Below the pieces are notes generated by a model. That model ran no database searches. It was given only the letters and a program-made list of their open reading frames with translations, and had not been told where the DNA came from. A program made the position numbers and the translations under genes. Positions 51,518 through 62,484 of a stretch of DNA of 64,000 nucleotides are shown here, piece after piece (within the stretch, counting starts at the first letter, position 1; every line of letters begins with the position of its first letter). This stretch comes from Amblyornis subalaris. Its lineage: Eukaryota > Chordata > Aves > Passeriformes > Ptilonorhynchidae. The stretch is taken from contig JACAXG010000110.1 in assembly GCA_018881555.1 (NCBI GenBank), forward strand, positions 2,177,938 to 2,241,937, given 5' to 3'.

Positions 51518-52470
51518 TGTGCGATAGGTTGACCCTGGCTGGATGCCAGGTGCCACTCTATCACTCCCCTCCACAACTGGACAGGGGAGAGAAAATATAA
51601 CAAGATGTTGATGAGATAAGAACTGGGAGAGATCACAAACAGATTACTGTCACAGGCAAAACAGACTCGATTTGGAGAAATTAACTTAATTTATTACCAA
51701 TCAAAATCAGAACAGGATAATGAGAAGTAAACAAATATTTAAAATATCTTTCCCCCACCCCTTCCTCCTCCCCAGGATCTACCTCCTCCCCTCCAGTGGT
51801 GCAGGCAGATAGAGAATGGGAGTTATGATCAGTTCATCACAGGTTGTTTCTGATACTTCTCAGGGAAAGGAGTCCTTCCCCTGCTCCAGCATGGAGTGCC
51901 TCCACAGGAGACAGCTCTCCACAATCTTCTACAGTGTGAGTCCTTCCCATGGACTGCAGGTCTTCATGAGGGTGCAGCCTTTCAAACACAGCCTGCTCTA
52001 GTGTTTGTGTCCCACACGGTCACAATTCCTACCAGGAAACCTGCCCCAGCATGTGGTTCTCTATCCACAGGTCCTGCCAGGAACCTGTTCCAGCAGAGGC
52101 TTCTCACAGTGTCACAGCCTCCTTTGGGCATCCACCTGCCACGGGCTGCGGGTGGATCTCTGCATCCCCGTGGTTCTCCATGGGCTGCAGGGGCACACCT
52201 GCCTCACCATGGGCTGCACCATGGGCTGCAGGGGAATCTCAGCTCCGGTGTCTGGAGCACCTCCTGTCCCTCCTTCTGCATTGACTTTGGTGTCTGCAGA
52301 GTTGTTCTTCTCACATATTCTCACTCCACCCTTCTCTGAGCACAATTACATCTGCATAATAACTCTTTTTTTGCTTTTTAAACATGTAATCACAGAGGCA
52401 TTACAACATCCTCTGATTGGCTTGGTCTTGGCCAGTGGCAGGTCCATCACACTCATCTCTATTCCTGCTC
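51518..52470 (-). mobile_element. GC-rich avian ERV LTR (reverse orientation), probable solo LTR
   Basis: TGTGCGATAGGTTGACCCTG at the left edge, GGACAGGGGAGAGAAAATAT, and the repeated GGGCTGCAGG-type units match my memory of a common bird LTR family (ERVL-like), read here in reverse. The minus-strand AATAAA is at 51690-51695, which sets the R/U5 side to the left. The body holds degenerate tandem units (CCATGGGCTGCAGGGG, CTGCTCCAGCATGG and variants) between about 51880 and 52250. The right end is uncertain: clear similarity fades near 52470, but ACAAGGGATGCA at 52579-52590 could be the true end. No internal retroviral genes are attached. Long plus-strand frames across it are shadows. Confidence 0.75.
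51880..52250. repeat. Degenerate tandem units within the GC-rich LTR
   Basis: Repeats of about 30-50 bases carry TCC(A/T)CAGG, CTGCTCCAGCATGG, CCATGGGCTGCAGG and CATGGGCTGCAC. The tightest pair is CACCATGGGCTGCACCATGGGCTGC near 52205-52230. They produce Gly/Cys/Met-rich artificial frames on the plus strand and are typical of the U3 part of this LTR type. Confidence 0.6.
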
Positions 52471-55042
52471 TTGTCGCACCTCAGACAAAAGAAGACAAGT
52501 GTAATGAGAAGGACCAAGAAATTACTTTTCATAAGTCACTGTATCTGGGAATCTGCAAAGTCTGGATTTTGTTACTATACAAGGGATGCAAGATATAAAA
52601 ATAATGGAAATCTGCCTCAGCTATTGGAGCTAGGCCGGTGGCTAGCTAAGATAGTACTCATCATTTATTATACTACAATATCATTCATAAGGTTTGAGTG
52701 GACAGAAGTTTTGTAATCTTAGATGCTATGCAAGCACAAAGAAAGGCATCCTCTTCTTCTGGAGGGCATTGTAAGGTAAAATGAGTGTCTTGAGGATGTG
52801 GTAATCAGTGAGGTGAAAAAGAACAGGGAGAGAGCAACTAGAGCACACACCAAAGCAAGATGCTGAGAAAATGTCTTACGTCACTGTTTCTGTCTAAGAC
52901 AGTAACGACCACTTTTCTTAGACTCTCCATGGGCTTAGCAGTACATTTAATCATTTCAGTCCTTATCTGAACAAAAGAGTGGCTCATAGAGGGGAAGAAT
53001 CTGATTATGAAAATAGCAGAGTGTGAAAGTGATGCAGGTAGTGTGGGTGAGCATGCATGTGCATGATGGAAAAGTCATGTCATTTTCCTTGGGTTTTGCT
53101 AGGAAGATTTCTTTACTATGCCCTCATTTCTTTACTGACCACTATACATCAACAGTAGTACCAAAAGTCTTTGAAGGACAGTACTTAAAATTAATTATCC
53201 TCTATATGCTGTGATTCACTGAGTGAGACAGGTAGTAGACCCAGTATAAATAGCTTTTAATTATTTTTTGGAAGTACACACGTGGGAGAGTGGTTCTGGA
53301 CTACACATCTGGCAAACAGAGAGCTGAGACTGCTGGAGCTGACCAGGGCTTCATTCTTTATTCTGCCTGCCAGCTACACTAACGAAAAGGAAGGCTGCAT
53401 AAAAACATCCTTACGGCATAGAACCAGGGAATGAAAGTGGTGAGGGCAGAACATTGATTTGCCCCCACAGTCAACAGGTCTGATTTTCAGTCACGCCAGT
53501 GAACTTTAAACAGAAGTATGAAACTAACTGTTCAACGCAGGGAAACGGCCCCAGAACACAAGACAGACGTCTCCTCTGAAATCCTAGCTAAAGTAGCAGT
53601 GATGCTTATATCAGCCATTAAACCACCTTTTTGGGAATATTTATTAAAAACAAGCCAAATTTTTCTTAGCTTGTTTGTGACAATGGACTTTTGAAACCTA
53701 TTAGAGAAGCAATTAATGTTCAATTAATAAATGAATGGTTTGGGCCTGAAACAATACTGTTTCATATGGGCTAAGAATTTGCTTAGAAAGTGCTTGATAA
53801 AAATCTTAGATACAGAAGAAGAAATTGTTACTAGATTCCTCTTCAATTATTTTTACTTTCAACACTGCCTTAATAATATTCATACACTGTCCACTGAAGA
53901 AATCCAACTGTCTCTCAGAGATAAGCATACGAACAGCCAAGATGTTCTCATAAAATATTAAAATTCCTATCAACAACAAATTAGTCATTCATTTTCATAT
54001 TCTTGGACACTGGAATCAGAAAAATATAAATTATTAACTATTCTTACACTCAATTTACAAGAGCCACTATTTTAGTTAATTGCTTATTTGAGCATGGCTT
54101 ATAAACAAAAGAGAAAACACACTGTAAATTTTAGAACTCAAGTATATAAAGTGGATTCTACCAGGAACAATATTAGCACTTAGCAAGGAGATTTGGGGAA
54201 TAATTCTTCATAGGAATAACACTTAATACAAAAAAAGATTTGCTGAAGACTTCATTTTCCTTCATAGGAGTATAAAAATGGATGAAAGTGTTTAGGATAG
54301 TATTTCTGTGTTATGCATTGGTTATAACTAAGTCTGTGTTTTCTGACATGCTATAGATGAGAGCACTTTTATTTGTAGATACAGGAATATGTTTACATGT
54401 GTTTGTGATTATTTAATAAACCTGTGTGGCAATCTAATGATAAAATCCTATGAAATCTTGCCTACTGACTGGGTGAATAATTATGCCAAGAATATTTAAC
54501 ACTTTAGGTCATAACATTCCAGAAAGAGAATCCTTTAAAAAGACCTGTCTGCACTGTTTTGCTATCAATAAACTCAGATACATAAATAAACTAATGGCTT
54601 AAATAAATACAGGGTGGTTCATCTCAGGTGAGGATCAACAAGTAGGCTTCAACGGGATGCAACACAAGGGCATCAGACTATGTGGTTTGGTTCCTTTGTG
54701 GGACAAGATTTGGCAGTGGTTTTCTAAGGACTAAAATAACTTTTCACACAGGTAAAGTAGGTCCTGAAATTATGAGGAATGTTCAGGGGAATGTATTCCA
54801 TCCAGCACTATCATGCAAGGTACTGAACATACATAAATAAAGAATCAGACAGCAATTTTCTGGCATGACAGAGGGCTGCAGCTGCCTCTTAAAGCTTTAG
54901 TTCTATGAATTAAAAATTGTATTGAAACATTAAAGTCACAGAATGTTCTTTTTTCTTTCTTATACATTAAACAAGCTCCTGCTGGACTGAGTAAGTGGTC
55001 CATCACAGTACCCCACCAGGATCTTGTTCATATCTTCTGCAG
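52471..55042. other. AT-rich non-coding stretch
   Basis: No gene is recognised. The left 120 bases may still belong to the LTR. A TGACGTAA (CRE-like) site lies at about 52875 on the minus strand. Otherwise the sequence is unremarkable. Confidence 0.5.
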
Positions 55043-55075
55043 ATGAGAAGGCTGTAGCACATAAGCTGTGGCCAG
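55043..55075 (+). other. Candidate 33-nt microexon
   Basis: A strong acceptor (TTGTTCATATCTTCTGCAG) and a consensus donor (GGCCAG then GTGAGT) flank exactly 33 nt. One frame is open (two leading bases, then EKAVAHKLWP and one base); the ATG frame meets TAG. Both splice signals are close to ideal, but microexons this short are also produced by chance. It lies 70 bases left of an LTR, so an LTR-associated transcript could use it. Confidence 0.15.
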
Positions 55076-55203
55076 GTGAGTTGGACACAACTGACTGCAA
55101 GCACAGAACTTTAAGCCTTCTGCTCAGATTATGGAAAAAATAAGTGTCGCAAGTGTTCCAAGAAATACGACGCAGAGTCCAGGGAGAACAAAGCGATGCG
55201 GAA

Positions 55204-55232
55204 TTTATTATTATTTTACAGAGTGGCTTATA
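55204..55232 (-). promoter_or_regulatory. LTR TATA box and polyadenylation signal
   Basis: TATAAG at 55227-55232 and AATAAA at 55204-55209 (both minus strand) lie close together, as in compact ERV LTRs where the poly(A) signal falls at the start of R. Whether the LTR is still transcriptionally active cannot be told from sequence. Confidence 0.6.
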
Positions 55233-55281
55233 TCCCTTAGCTTGCTTGAAGTTTATAGAAATGTCAAGAGTCTATTGGACC

Positions 55282-55305
55282 CTTGGGGTCCTATTGGACC
55301 CCAAG
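55282..55305. other. Perfect 10-bp hairpin in LTR U3
   Basis: CTTGGGGTCC, loop TATT, GGACCCCAAG is a perfect inverted repeat with ten paired bases and a four-base loop. It overlaps a direct repeat of CTATTGGACCC. It lies upstream of the TATA box in the LTR's own orientation. Confidence 0.9.
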
Positions 55306-55399
55306 TTCATCAGTCAATTCTAACAACACCTATTCCAAAATATTTATCTAAACAAAAATGATAGCAAAGTGCAGATGCACGAAGCTTAATTAATTTACA

Positions 55400-55431
55400 A
55401 AAACTCCTAGGATTGTAAACCTAGGAGTTTT
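55400..55431. other. Perfect 12-bp hairpin in LTR U3
   Basis: AAAACTCCTAGG, loop ATTGTAAA, CCTAGGAGTTTT is a perfect inverted repeat with 12 paired bases and an 8-base loop. It is the strongest palindrome I noticed in the window and lies within the distal U3 of the ERVK-like LTR. Confidence 0.92.
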
Positions 55432-55514
55432 ACCTGGGAAAAGAGAGAAAGAAAGAAGTCTCACGAAAATGCTGGGAGAGTTATGCCGACAGCTTTTCAG
55501 CAGTCACAAATAAA

Positions 55515-58500
55515 GGCTGGTGAGACATCAGGACTGTTGAATTGGTAAAGCTGTAGACCTGCTAACTGAAGCCTGAGTTGTGTGAGCACATATGGGAAGA
55601 AGGAATTTGCACACTTACTCTACTGCTATAGACCACATGCAGAATAAAGTTGATAAGCAAAGTGTGAACTCACCAGCCAAAGACCAGGCTCCGCAGAATC
55701 CTAGCAGGCCTCTCAGCATTTCACTGCTCTTCTCCATTGGATCTGCGTATTTCTTGATGCATTATGGAACAGAAATAACTGCCACTACCTGGAAACTAAC
55801 TGCAGGGAAAGCACAGAGACTCAGCCTTTTCCTTCTGGAAGTCCCCAGCTTGATCCTAAGCCTGACTGTCCACTCCTAGCAACAGACCTGAGGGATACCA
55901 AGCTTCCCTGCCCTGCCACAGAGCAACACTGAATCAAGGTAAAGGTATGCAACTCAACAGCGTTTTTCATGGAGAATGAAGCCACCAAGAGAAGCAGCAC
56001 TGCAACAGTACTGAGCCCAGAGGGAGGCACTGGCTGACCTAAGCCCTTTACCTGCCTCTCACCATAGAGTTCTCCAGAGTGGGCCTCTTTTTGCACTGTG
56101 TGTTCAAAGATAAGCACAGCTGGGGCTTGGATCCCACTCATACATCTAACCACAGGATATAAGCCAACAAAAATTGAGAGCTATGGATCATGTATATTTC
56201 TGTAAAGACACCCCTGCAGCAAAGATACTAAAGATATATCTTTCTTCTTGCTCGGAAATTGTGACAGAAGAAAAGTTTTTTCTTCTTTTATAAGCACACT
56301 GGCCTCATCATCACCATAAGCTGTCTTAAAGAGGTGTCTTGTGACAGACAGCCAGGGCAACACACTGAATATCTTGCTGTCTTCATGGAAAAAGGGTGAA
56401 CTTTTCAAGAAATACTGATGCTTCAGAATGGATACTCCTATTGGAAGAGAAGTCTGTTCCAGATTACCTCCAAAAATTGCCTCACCTTCCTGCCAAGGCT
56501 CACTAAGATTCCATGGAGTGGCAATATGATATAATATGAAATTAGCACTGTGCAGAAAACAAGCTCACCAGGCTTAGTGGAATTACTTAATTCCCATTTT
56601 AGCTTTTACTTTACTGTATCGGACTCTGATACACAGCTGAGGCATCTATTCAGCCCGTCCCTGTTCCCACTACCAGTAGTGGAAGCAAATTAAGGTTGCA
56701 TTGTATGATCACAGAGCATTGAAATGCTCTTTTAAAAATTCAGGATACATGATACTGTCCAGCTTGAAATAAAGGAGGACTCCCAGCTCGCAGCAAAGAC
56801 TATCCGTAGACTATAAGCTCCTTGACTTTTCTTTTGAATAAGGTTTTTTCAGCTCTATAGCTGAAATGCTTCTATAAGCATTCTCTGCAATATTTTGTTA
56901 GCCCACAGCAAACACACACACACGCACACACAAACAGAAAAAATACATAGGAGAAATTTAAAACTGAGATATTTCATGGTGAATTCAACAGACCCTGCAT
57001 TCCCCCCAGCTCTCCTGAGTGTAACACTGTGGGGCAGCACATGAAACACTACACACACTGTTCACTCAGACCTCCCTCTGTCTCTCTCTACTGAAAGAAG
57101 AAATGCTATTCCAGGACAACTGCTTACAACTTTTTTCACAGGTGAATGTACCACACTTGCCTCTTTAACTCAATTTTTATGTGACCTATATTAGCCACAG
57201 TTTTGCTCTCCAGCTTCTCCCATTTTCTTTCCATTTTGAGAGACAGTTGTGGCTACACTAAGGCATATAATTCGAGCAAGGCACACCACAGGCTCATCCT
57301 GCTTGGAGTTTCTCTGTGTGACACTTTAGTTGTGAATATATTAAGCCCTCTGTGCTGAATGAGCACTGTGGGAAGGCAAACTTGCAGGCCCTCCTTGTAC
57401 CACCATTTTCTAATTTCTGGCTTTCCAGAAAAAAAACCAGATTGTAGTCCTCGGGTGCTGCAGCTTGATCTGGGATAGGAGATTTGCTTCCCACAGTCCA
57501 GGCCCTTGTCAGTAATTCAGTTCAGTCACATACAAGAATAGCCACAGTTTCAGAACATGTTACAGTGTTTTAATAGCACTTCCTCTCATCAGCTTCCAAG
57601 AAAATGTTTTGCTGTAGCAGCAGTTCTTGTGTCCTGCATTTAACCATGATGTTTCCTACAATGCACCTCACCATATCGCTCTACTCCCACAGCCTATACA
57701 TTTTGCATCATTTTTCCTAAACTCAAGCCATCAGCATTTTCTGCTTCTTTTTAGACTTCCTCTCTATAAGGACTCACGAAAGTCGGGTTGCTTTTTTTTC
57801 TGTGTCACATTTTATGTTGGATACTGTCTCAATCCACTTCTGTACCGAGTTCTGCTAGTTCTTACATCTTCAAGGCTATCACAAGATTCCTCTGAGAGCT
57901 GATTTATGATATGACATTGCTGATGAACTACAAATTCCCCAAATTGCTTTATTTCAGAAAGCTATGCTTAAAGAAAAAGGCCAGAGAGCAGTCCTGTGTC
58001 TTAAGAGGCTGATGACGCTACCATAAGCCACAGTTGCATCATATCTAGGGAGTTCTTTTCAGTAGAAAGCTGCATGAATAAATTGCAATTTGTAACATAG
58101 TTTCTGCTTCAGGCAGCTGGCACACTCAAACAAGGACGGTGAGAGAGACAACATAACTCACTTTCATCCTGATCTGAGGGGAGTTATGGTATCTCTGCAC
58201 CAGACACTGATTTTTTGTTTGCCATCTAAACCTATGCCTGTTCAAAACCAACCAAACAATCAAACAAACCCACCCCCTACACCAGTAACAAATACTGCTG
58301 GAGACTACATGGCTCTATTCAAGGTTCGTTTTCCTGTCTTGTAAAGGTTATTGAGAGACGCTCCTTTTCCAAAATGCATTCTGTTTCCAAAGTCATAGAG
58401 AAGTGAAATACTTGTTCTCATACGAAACACACGACAATAATGTACAAATTGGTGGGCAATGCGTAGACACTACCATTCTTATATTTGAATTTCCATGCTT

Positions 58501-58544
58501 TTTCTTACACCCCAAAATCTTACTTTAAAACTGTGGTTTTCTCT
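55515..58544. other. Non-coding stretch
   Basis: No gene is recognised. Frames such as 55821-56153 (-) and 57627-57902 (+) have no family resemblance. A CA microsatellite inside it is listed separately. Confidence 0.5.
56911..56935. repeat. Short (CA)n microsatellite
   Basis: AACACACACACACGCACACACAAAC is a 25-base CA repeat interrupted by one CG, the same interruption as in the repeat at 14.6 kb. Confidence 0.9.
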
Positions 58545-58573
58545 CCCTCTCCCTTCCCTCCCCCCCCAACCCC
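58545..58573 (-). other. Putative G-quadruplex motif (minus strand)
   Basis: The plus strand reads CCCTCTCCCTTCCC, then CTCCCCCCC, then AACCCC. The minus strand therefore has five or more G-runs of three or longer with one- to three-base loops, satisfying the standard quadruplex pattern. Confidence 0.65.
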
Positions 58574-59036
58574 TTTTCTTTGTGGCTTAACAGATAAAGT
58601 CAAAACAGGAGGAGGTTTCACCACTTTCACTGCAAGTAAAAACATTAAATAATTCTGTTATTCTGAGGCTTGCTGATAGTATGACAATGACAACTGAACA
58701 CCAAGGATAGCATTTTCTTTTTCTGGTAGTAACTGAGGGCTTCTCTGGCTGGGTTTTTCAGTTTAGCAAATTCCCAATGCAATTGTCTTGAAATGAGCCC
58801 TTCAAAAAAAATTATTCTTTTCCCTATTTTGTTTTCAAAGAAAGTAATTTTTAAACACCCATTCAATTTATACTGAAATATATTATCTCACATGCATTTG
58901 TCAAATTCTATTTTTATCTCATTAAACAGGAGTAGTACATCCTAGTAGTACATACTAAATAAATATTCTTCTACAAATGTTACATATAATATATTCATTA
59001 TACTACCTTCCAAGTCAAAACGAAAGAAATTAAAAT
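58574..59036. other. AT-rich non-coding stretch
   Basis: No gene is seen. A short direct repeat TAGTAGTACAT occurs twice with 14-base spacing at about 58930-58954. Confidence 0.5.
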
Positions 59037-59106
59037 TTCATAGAATCACTGACTCACAAAATAATTTAGGTTGGAAATCACCACTGAGGGCCATTTAGTC
59101 CAGTCT
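59037..59106 (-). mobile_element. CR1 LINE 3'-end remnant (reverse)
   Basis: TTCATAGAATCACTGACTCA, then AATAATTTAGGTTGGAAATC and GGCCATTTAGTCCAG, is the reverse CR1 3' end (tail, then the GGTTGGAA block). Only about 70 bases are recognisable, so it is old or severely truncated. Confidence 0.75.
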
Positions 59107-61338
59107 TTGTAATTTGCTCCAAGTGCAGATAGCATCAAACTTAGACCATGTAAACAGAAAAAGGTTCCAAACACTAATTGCTCATATAATTGCTTATTTT
59201 ACACTGACATTAATTTAATAGGTTTGTAACATTTTCACAATAAAACATATCTTTTTTTAGTACAGCAACTATGTTGCCGCCATAAAATGACACAAACCTC
59301 CTACTCAGATGACAGACACAAATAATGATCAATTATATGTGCATATGTATTGGTATGCATGTGTACTGAGGAGACCTATGATGAATCATCCTGTCCTACA
59401 GCTGAAAGGTGGGACTTAAAAGTCTTCTATTTGCTCTTCCTTAGGGAGAGGAGTAGGTAGGAACAACAAAGGCAATTTGCTGCCATGTATTTTCCTATGG
59501 AAAAGAAATGTTCACAGCCTTCTCAGCTAACTGAGATTTAAGGAAACCTGAATTTCTAAGGTGCTGCTCACAGCACGTGTATTATCATTTTGAGCTAGAA
59601 TGCTAGAATTGCTAGAATGACGGCTGTCATGTCATGTGATAATACTTGCAATAAAAACGTTGGCATTTTGGGGCTGCACCCTTAGTTAGCAGTAGAATGC
59701 ATTAACACACCTAATTAATCACATAGCAAATTTCGCTCAAAATTTATAAAAATGATAGCTCTGGCCCGTCAGTTTAAACACCAAGGATTAATTCATTTAT
59801 TGCCTGCAATTAAAAAAAACCCAAACAACAACAACAACAAAAAACCCACAACTACTTTCTTAGTCCAGACAGCAAGAGGACACTAAATACACTTTTCTTC
59901 TGGCCCTGAACTCCTACTAGCTTCACAGGATGAGCCCTAATTTCGTATTTGCTTCCTAGCACTGTAATTGCTAGAGATGCCACTTTAGATGCATTTTACG
60001 TAGGAGCAACAGCACATGTTCCTGCCTGGCAGAATTTGGATTATTCATGCCCATATTGCAGTGAGTTTCACAGGCTCTACAAAAACACATCTAAATTGGC
60101 AAGCTTTCTGACGCTTGGTCTTGCATCTTTTCCACTTTGCAAGAGAAGGGAGTATACCACCTATCAAATATCCGTATTGAGACATACTGTGATGAGTGAC
60201 TCCTATGAATAATTGATTTAAGGGTCCAGGATATCTCAGACAACTGGTAACAAGATGTGACATCTTCCCCCTTGATGTTAGTGGAAGAAACTAGGCAACT
60301 CTTATGCTATAAAAACTGATACAAAATGACTAAATGGTCTCAACCTAAACTAAACTTCATCTACTTGTCAGAATGAGTTCATTCCTGCAGCATGAAAATC
60401 TCCCTCTGATCAGTGTCAATACCAAAAACTACAAATGGCTTCTTTAGGAAAACAGTCTCAACAGAAAACACATCTACAAATGGCTTTGGATATTTATATA
60501 TTATTACACATGAAGGTCTTATTACTCCTAGTAGTCTTATTCAGACAGAGCTGAGATGTCAGTATTGATGTCAGTGCACAAATGATACAGCATCAAAGAA
60601 AACTTCCAAAATTTCTGTTCACTCTGCACCACTTGTCTACAAAGAAGACATGAGTTTTCCACGGCTGTCAAACCTGGCTTTTCTATCATTTAGCATACAA
60701 GCACTGGAAGAGCAGAGGAGGAATTACTCATAGATTTCATAAAAAGCAGAATCCTTGTTTATGTAATTTTATATGGTTGAAAGATAAACACAGATGTTGC
60801 ATTTGCAGATATTATATTTATAACATTATTTTATCAATTATGCTGTGCTTCAGACATGGAAAAACATTGTATATTTATATTTCTTAATTCTTACGGATTT
60901 TAAAAGGTTTGTTGACAAAATGTAAATTTTCATACATTTAGTCAAAATTACGAGCCTAAAGAAAAAAATTAAATAAAAAATCAACTTCCAGATAACTAAC
61001 TGTAGTTTGGGGTTTTTTTAAGCAAAATATTTTGAAGGCTTTTCATGAACACAAAGAATCTTCCAGCCATGATTAGCGCATAAAAATCTTATTTTCCACT
61101 ACTTTTGTGTTCTAAAAATGTGATCCAAAGAAGACTGAAGAAACTCCTTGCTAACAGATCATATTGCAGAAGCAAGGTCCTATGTTTTCACAAGTGCAGT
61201 CATCTGGCTTTCAGATATCAGGTGGGAGTGGGGGAGTGATTCTTGGGCCACTTTGATGCTCATGGAAAAATTTATCTAAGAGAAAGTAAAACTTCTCAGG
61301 GTTTGTGCCTTCTTCAGATAACTTGTATATATGTCCAC
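59107..61338. other. AT-rich stretch with a homeodomain-site cluster
   Basis: No gene is recognised. 59594-59618 holds three close copies of GCTAGAAT. 59700-59815 carries CTAATTAATC (59711), GGATTAATT (59785) and GCAATTAAA (59807), TAAT-core motifs often seen in developmental enhancers. A CAA repeat lies at 59824-59840. A regulatory role is inference from motif density in AT-rich DNA. Confidence 0.35.
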
Positions 61339-61344
61339 TTATGG

Positions 61345-61585
61345 AACCACAGAAGACCACCAGTGGCCATCTATTATCTCTTTGACTGAGTCAGGACAAC
61401 CAGTGTCTCTGCCAGGCTGATGTTTGACTACCTTCCTAAAAACATCCAATGACGGCGATTCCTCCACCACTTCCTCAGGTGCCTTGTATCTTGAAGAATG
61501 GAAAACAGCCTTAAATGTCAACCGTGACGTGAACATAAACTGGAAATATCTGTGAAGGTAGATTTGTCTGATTAGCTGAGATATC
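61345..61585 (-). mobile_element. Ancient CR1 LINE remnant (reverse)
   Basis: The plus strand shows the decayed reverse CR1 pattern (GACCACCAGTGGCCATCTAT, then ACATCCAATGACGGCGATTC, CTCCACCACTTCCTCAGGTG). The minus-strand frame still reads APEEVVEESPSLDVFRKVVK, which corresponds to the CR1 ORF2 C-terminus (P-x-EVVESPSLEVFKKR type). The tail octamers are lost. This is an older subfamily than the other copies. Confidence 0.8.
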
Positions 61586-62412
61586 AACATTTATTGCTGA
61601 TGTCAGAGTTTTGGCCAGATAGAAACTATTCTATCCTTCCCAGAGAACTGAAATAAATTCAAATCAAATCACGTTGTCATGCCCAGCATGACTGGCATGC
61701 TGCTAATCAGCTTCCTTCCAGTTTTAAAACGAAAGTTGTCAGGCTTACTTCTCTGATTCTTAATCAGATAGCAAGTTTTGCTTCTTTCTTTCCTGAATTT
61801 CTCTGCGTTATTTTTAGCTCATTCTTTTCCTTTACATGCTAGAATGCTTTAAAGCAGTGAAGGAACTTGCTTTTCATGCTATTGTTTTGACTTCTGAAAC
61901 ACACTTAAAGCTACATTTCTGAACAGCAGTGTTTTCTTTGTCCTGGCTATGACAGGAAAACATCACCATTCACAGTCTTCGATGCTTGTCCTTCTTGTGA
62001 TCCATTGTATTTATTTTGCATTTAATTCATGTCTACAATAACTATGGATAGTTTTTCCTGTTGTTTTCCTGACTCCCCATTCCTTTGGGAATTTTACATG
62101 AGTCATTTAGCAATGTGTGCTAGTAGAACAGTAGAACTACACTGCATGAAATCATTAACATCTTTGGGAGCGAAAAAGGATGTATATATTGATTGCCTTT
62201 TAATTTCTCCCCTCAAAACAGCTGGCTGAAAACCCCACTGCTGAGGATGGTGTGATATTATGTCACAAATCACAGGACTCTCTTCCGAACTTAGTAAGTG
62301 ACATATGCCATTAGCATTCGTCACACCTAAGGTATATTCCAATAAAACTCCTCTGCACAGTCTCTTCCACCTTTGTCTAGGCTGCCCCAGGAGATCAATT
62401 TCAGCACTGATA
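61586..62412. other. Non-coding stretch
   Basis: No gene or recognisable repeat is seen. Confidence 0.5.
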
Positions 62413-62484
62413 AGATCATAGAATCACTTAGATTGGAAAAGATGTTTCAGATCATTGAGTTCAACTGTGAACTTAACACTGTCT
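62413..62484 (-). mobile_element. CR1 LINE 3'-end remnant (reverse)
   Basis: AGATCATAGAATCACTTAGA, then TTGGAAAAGATGTTTCAGAT and CATTGAGTTCAACTGTGAAC, matches the reverse 3' end of a CR1 subfamily whose consensus has AAGATCATCGAGTCCAACCG in this place. Only about 70 bases remain. Confidence 0.82.

Larger units (their letters stand above)
55145..55508 (-). mobile_element. ERVK-like solo LTR, 364 bp, reverse orientation
   Basis: The ends are TGTCGCAAGTG on the left and CAGTCACA on the right (minus strand TGTGACTG ... GCGACA), with near-identical 6-base flanks AATAAG (55139-55144) and AATAAA (55509-55514). A length of 364 bp and a 6-base duplication are typical of beta-retrovirus-like ERVK LTRs. 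In minus orientation a TATA box (TATAAG, 55227-55232) is followed about 20 bases on by AATAAA (55204-55209). The CpG-rich U5 follows (CGCATCGC, CTGCGTCGTATTTC). Two perfect hairpins lie in U3. No internal genes are present. Retained CpGs suggest a fairly young insertion. Confidence 0.8.

Noticed and set aside
51896..52598. Plus-strand frames of up to 197 codons, Gly/Cys/Met-rich
   Set aside because: They fall wholly in the antisense of an LTR and its tandem units; no protein family is recognised.
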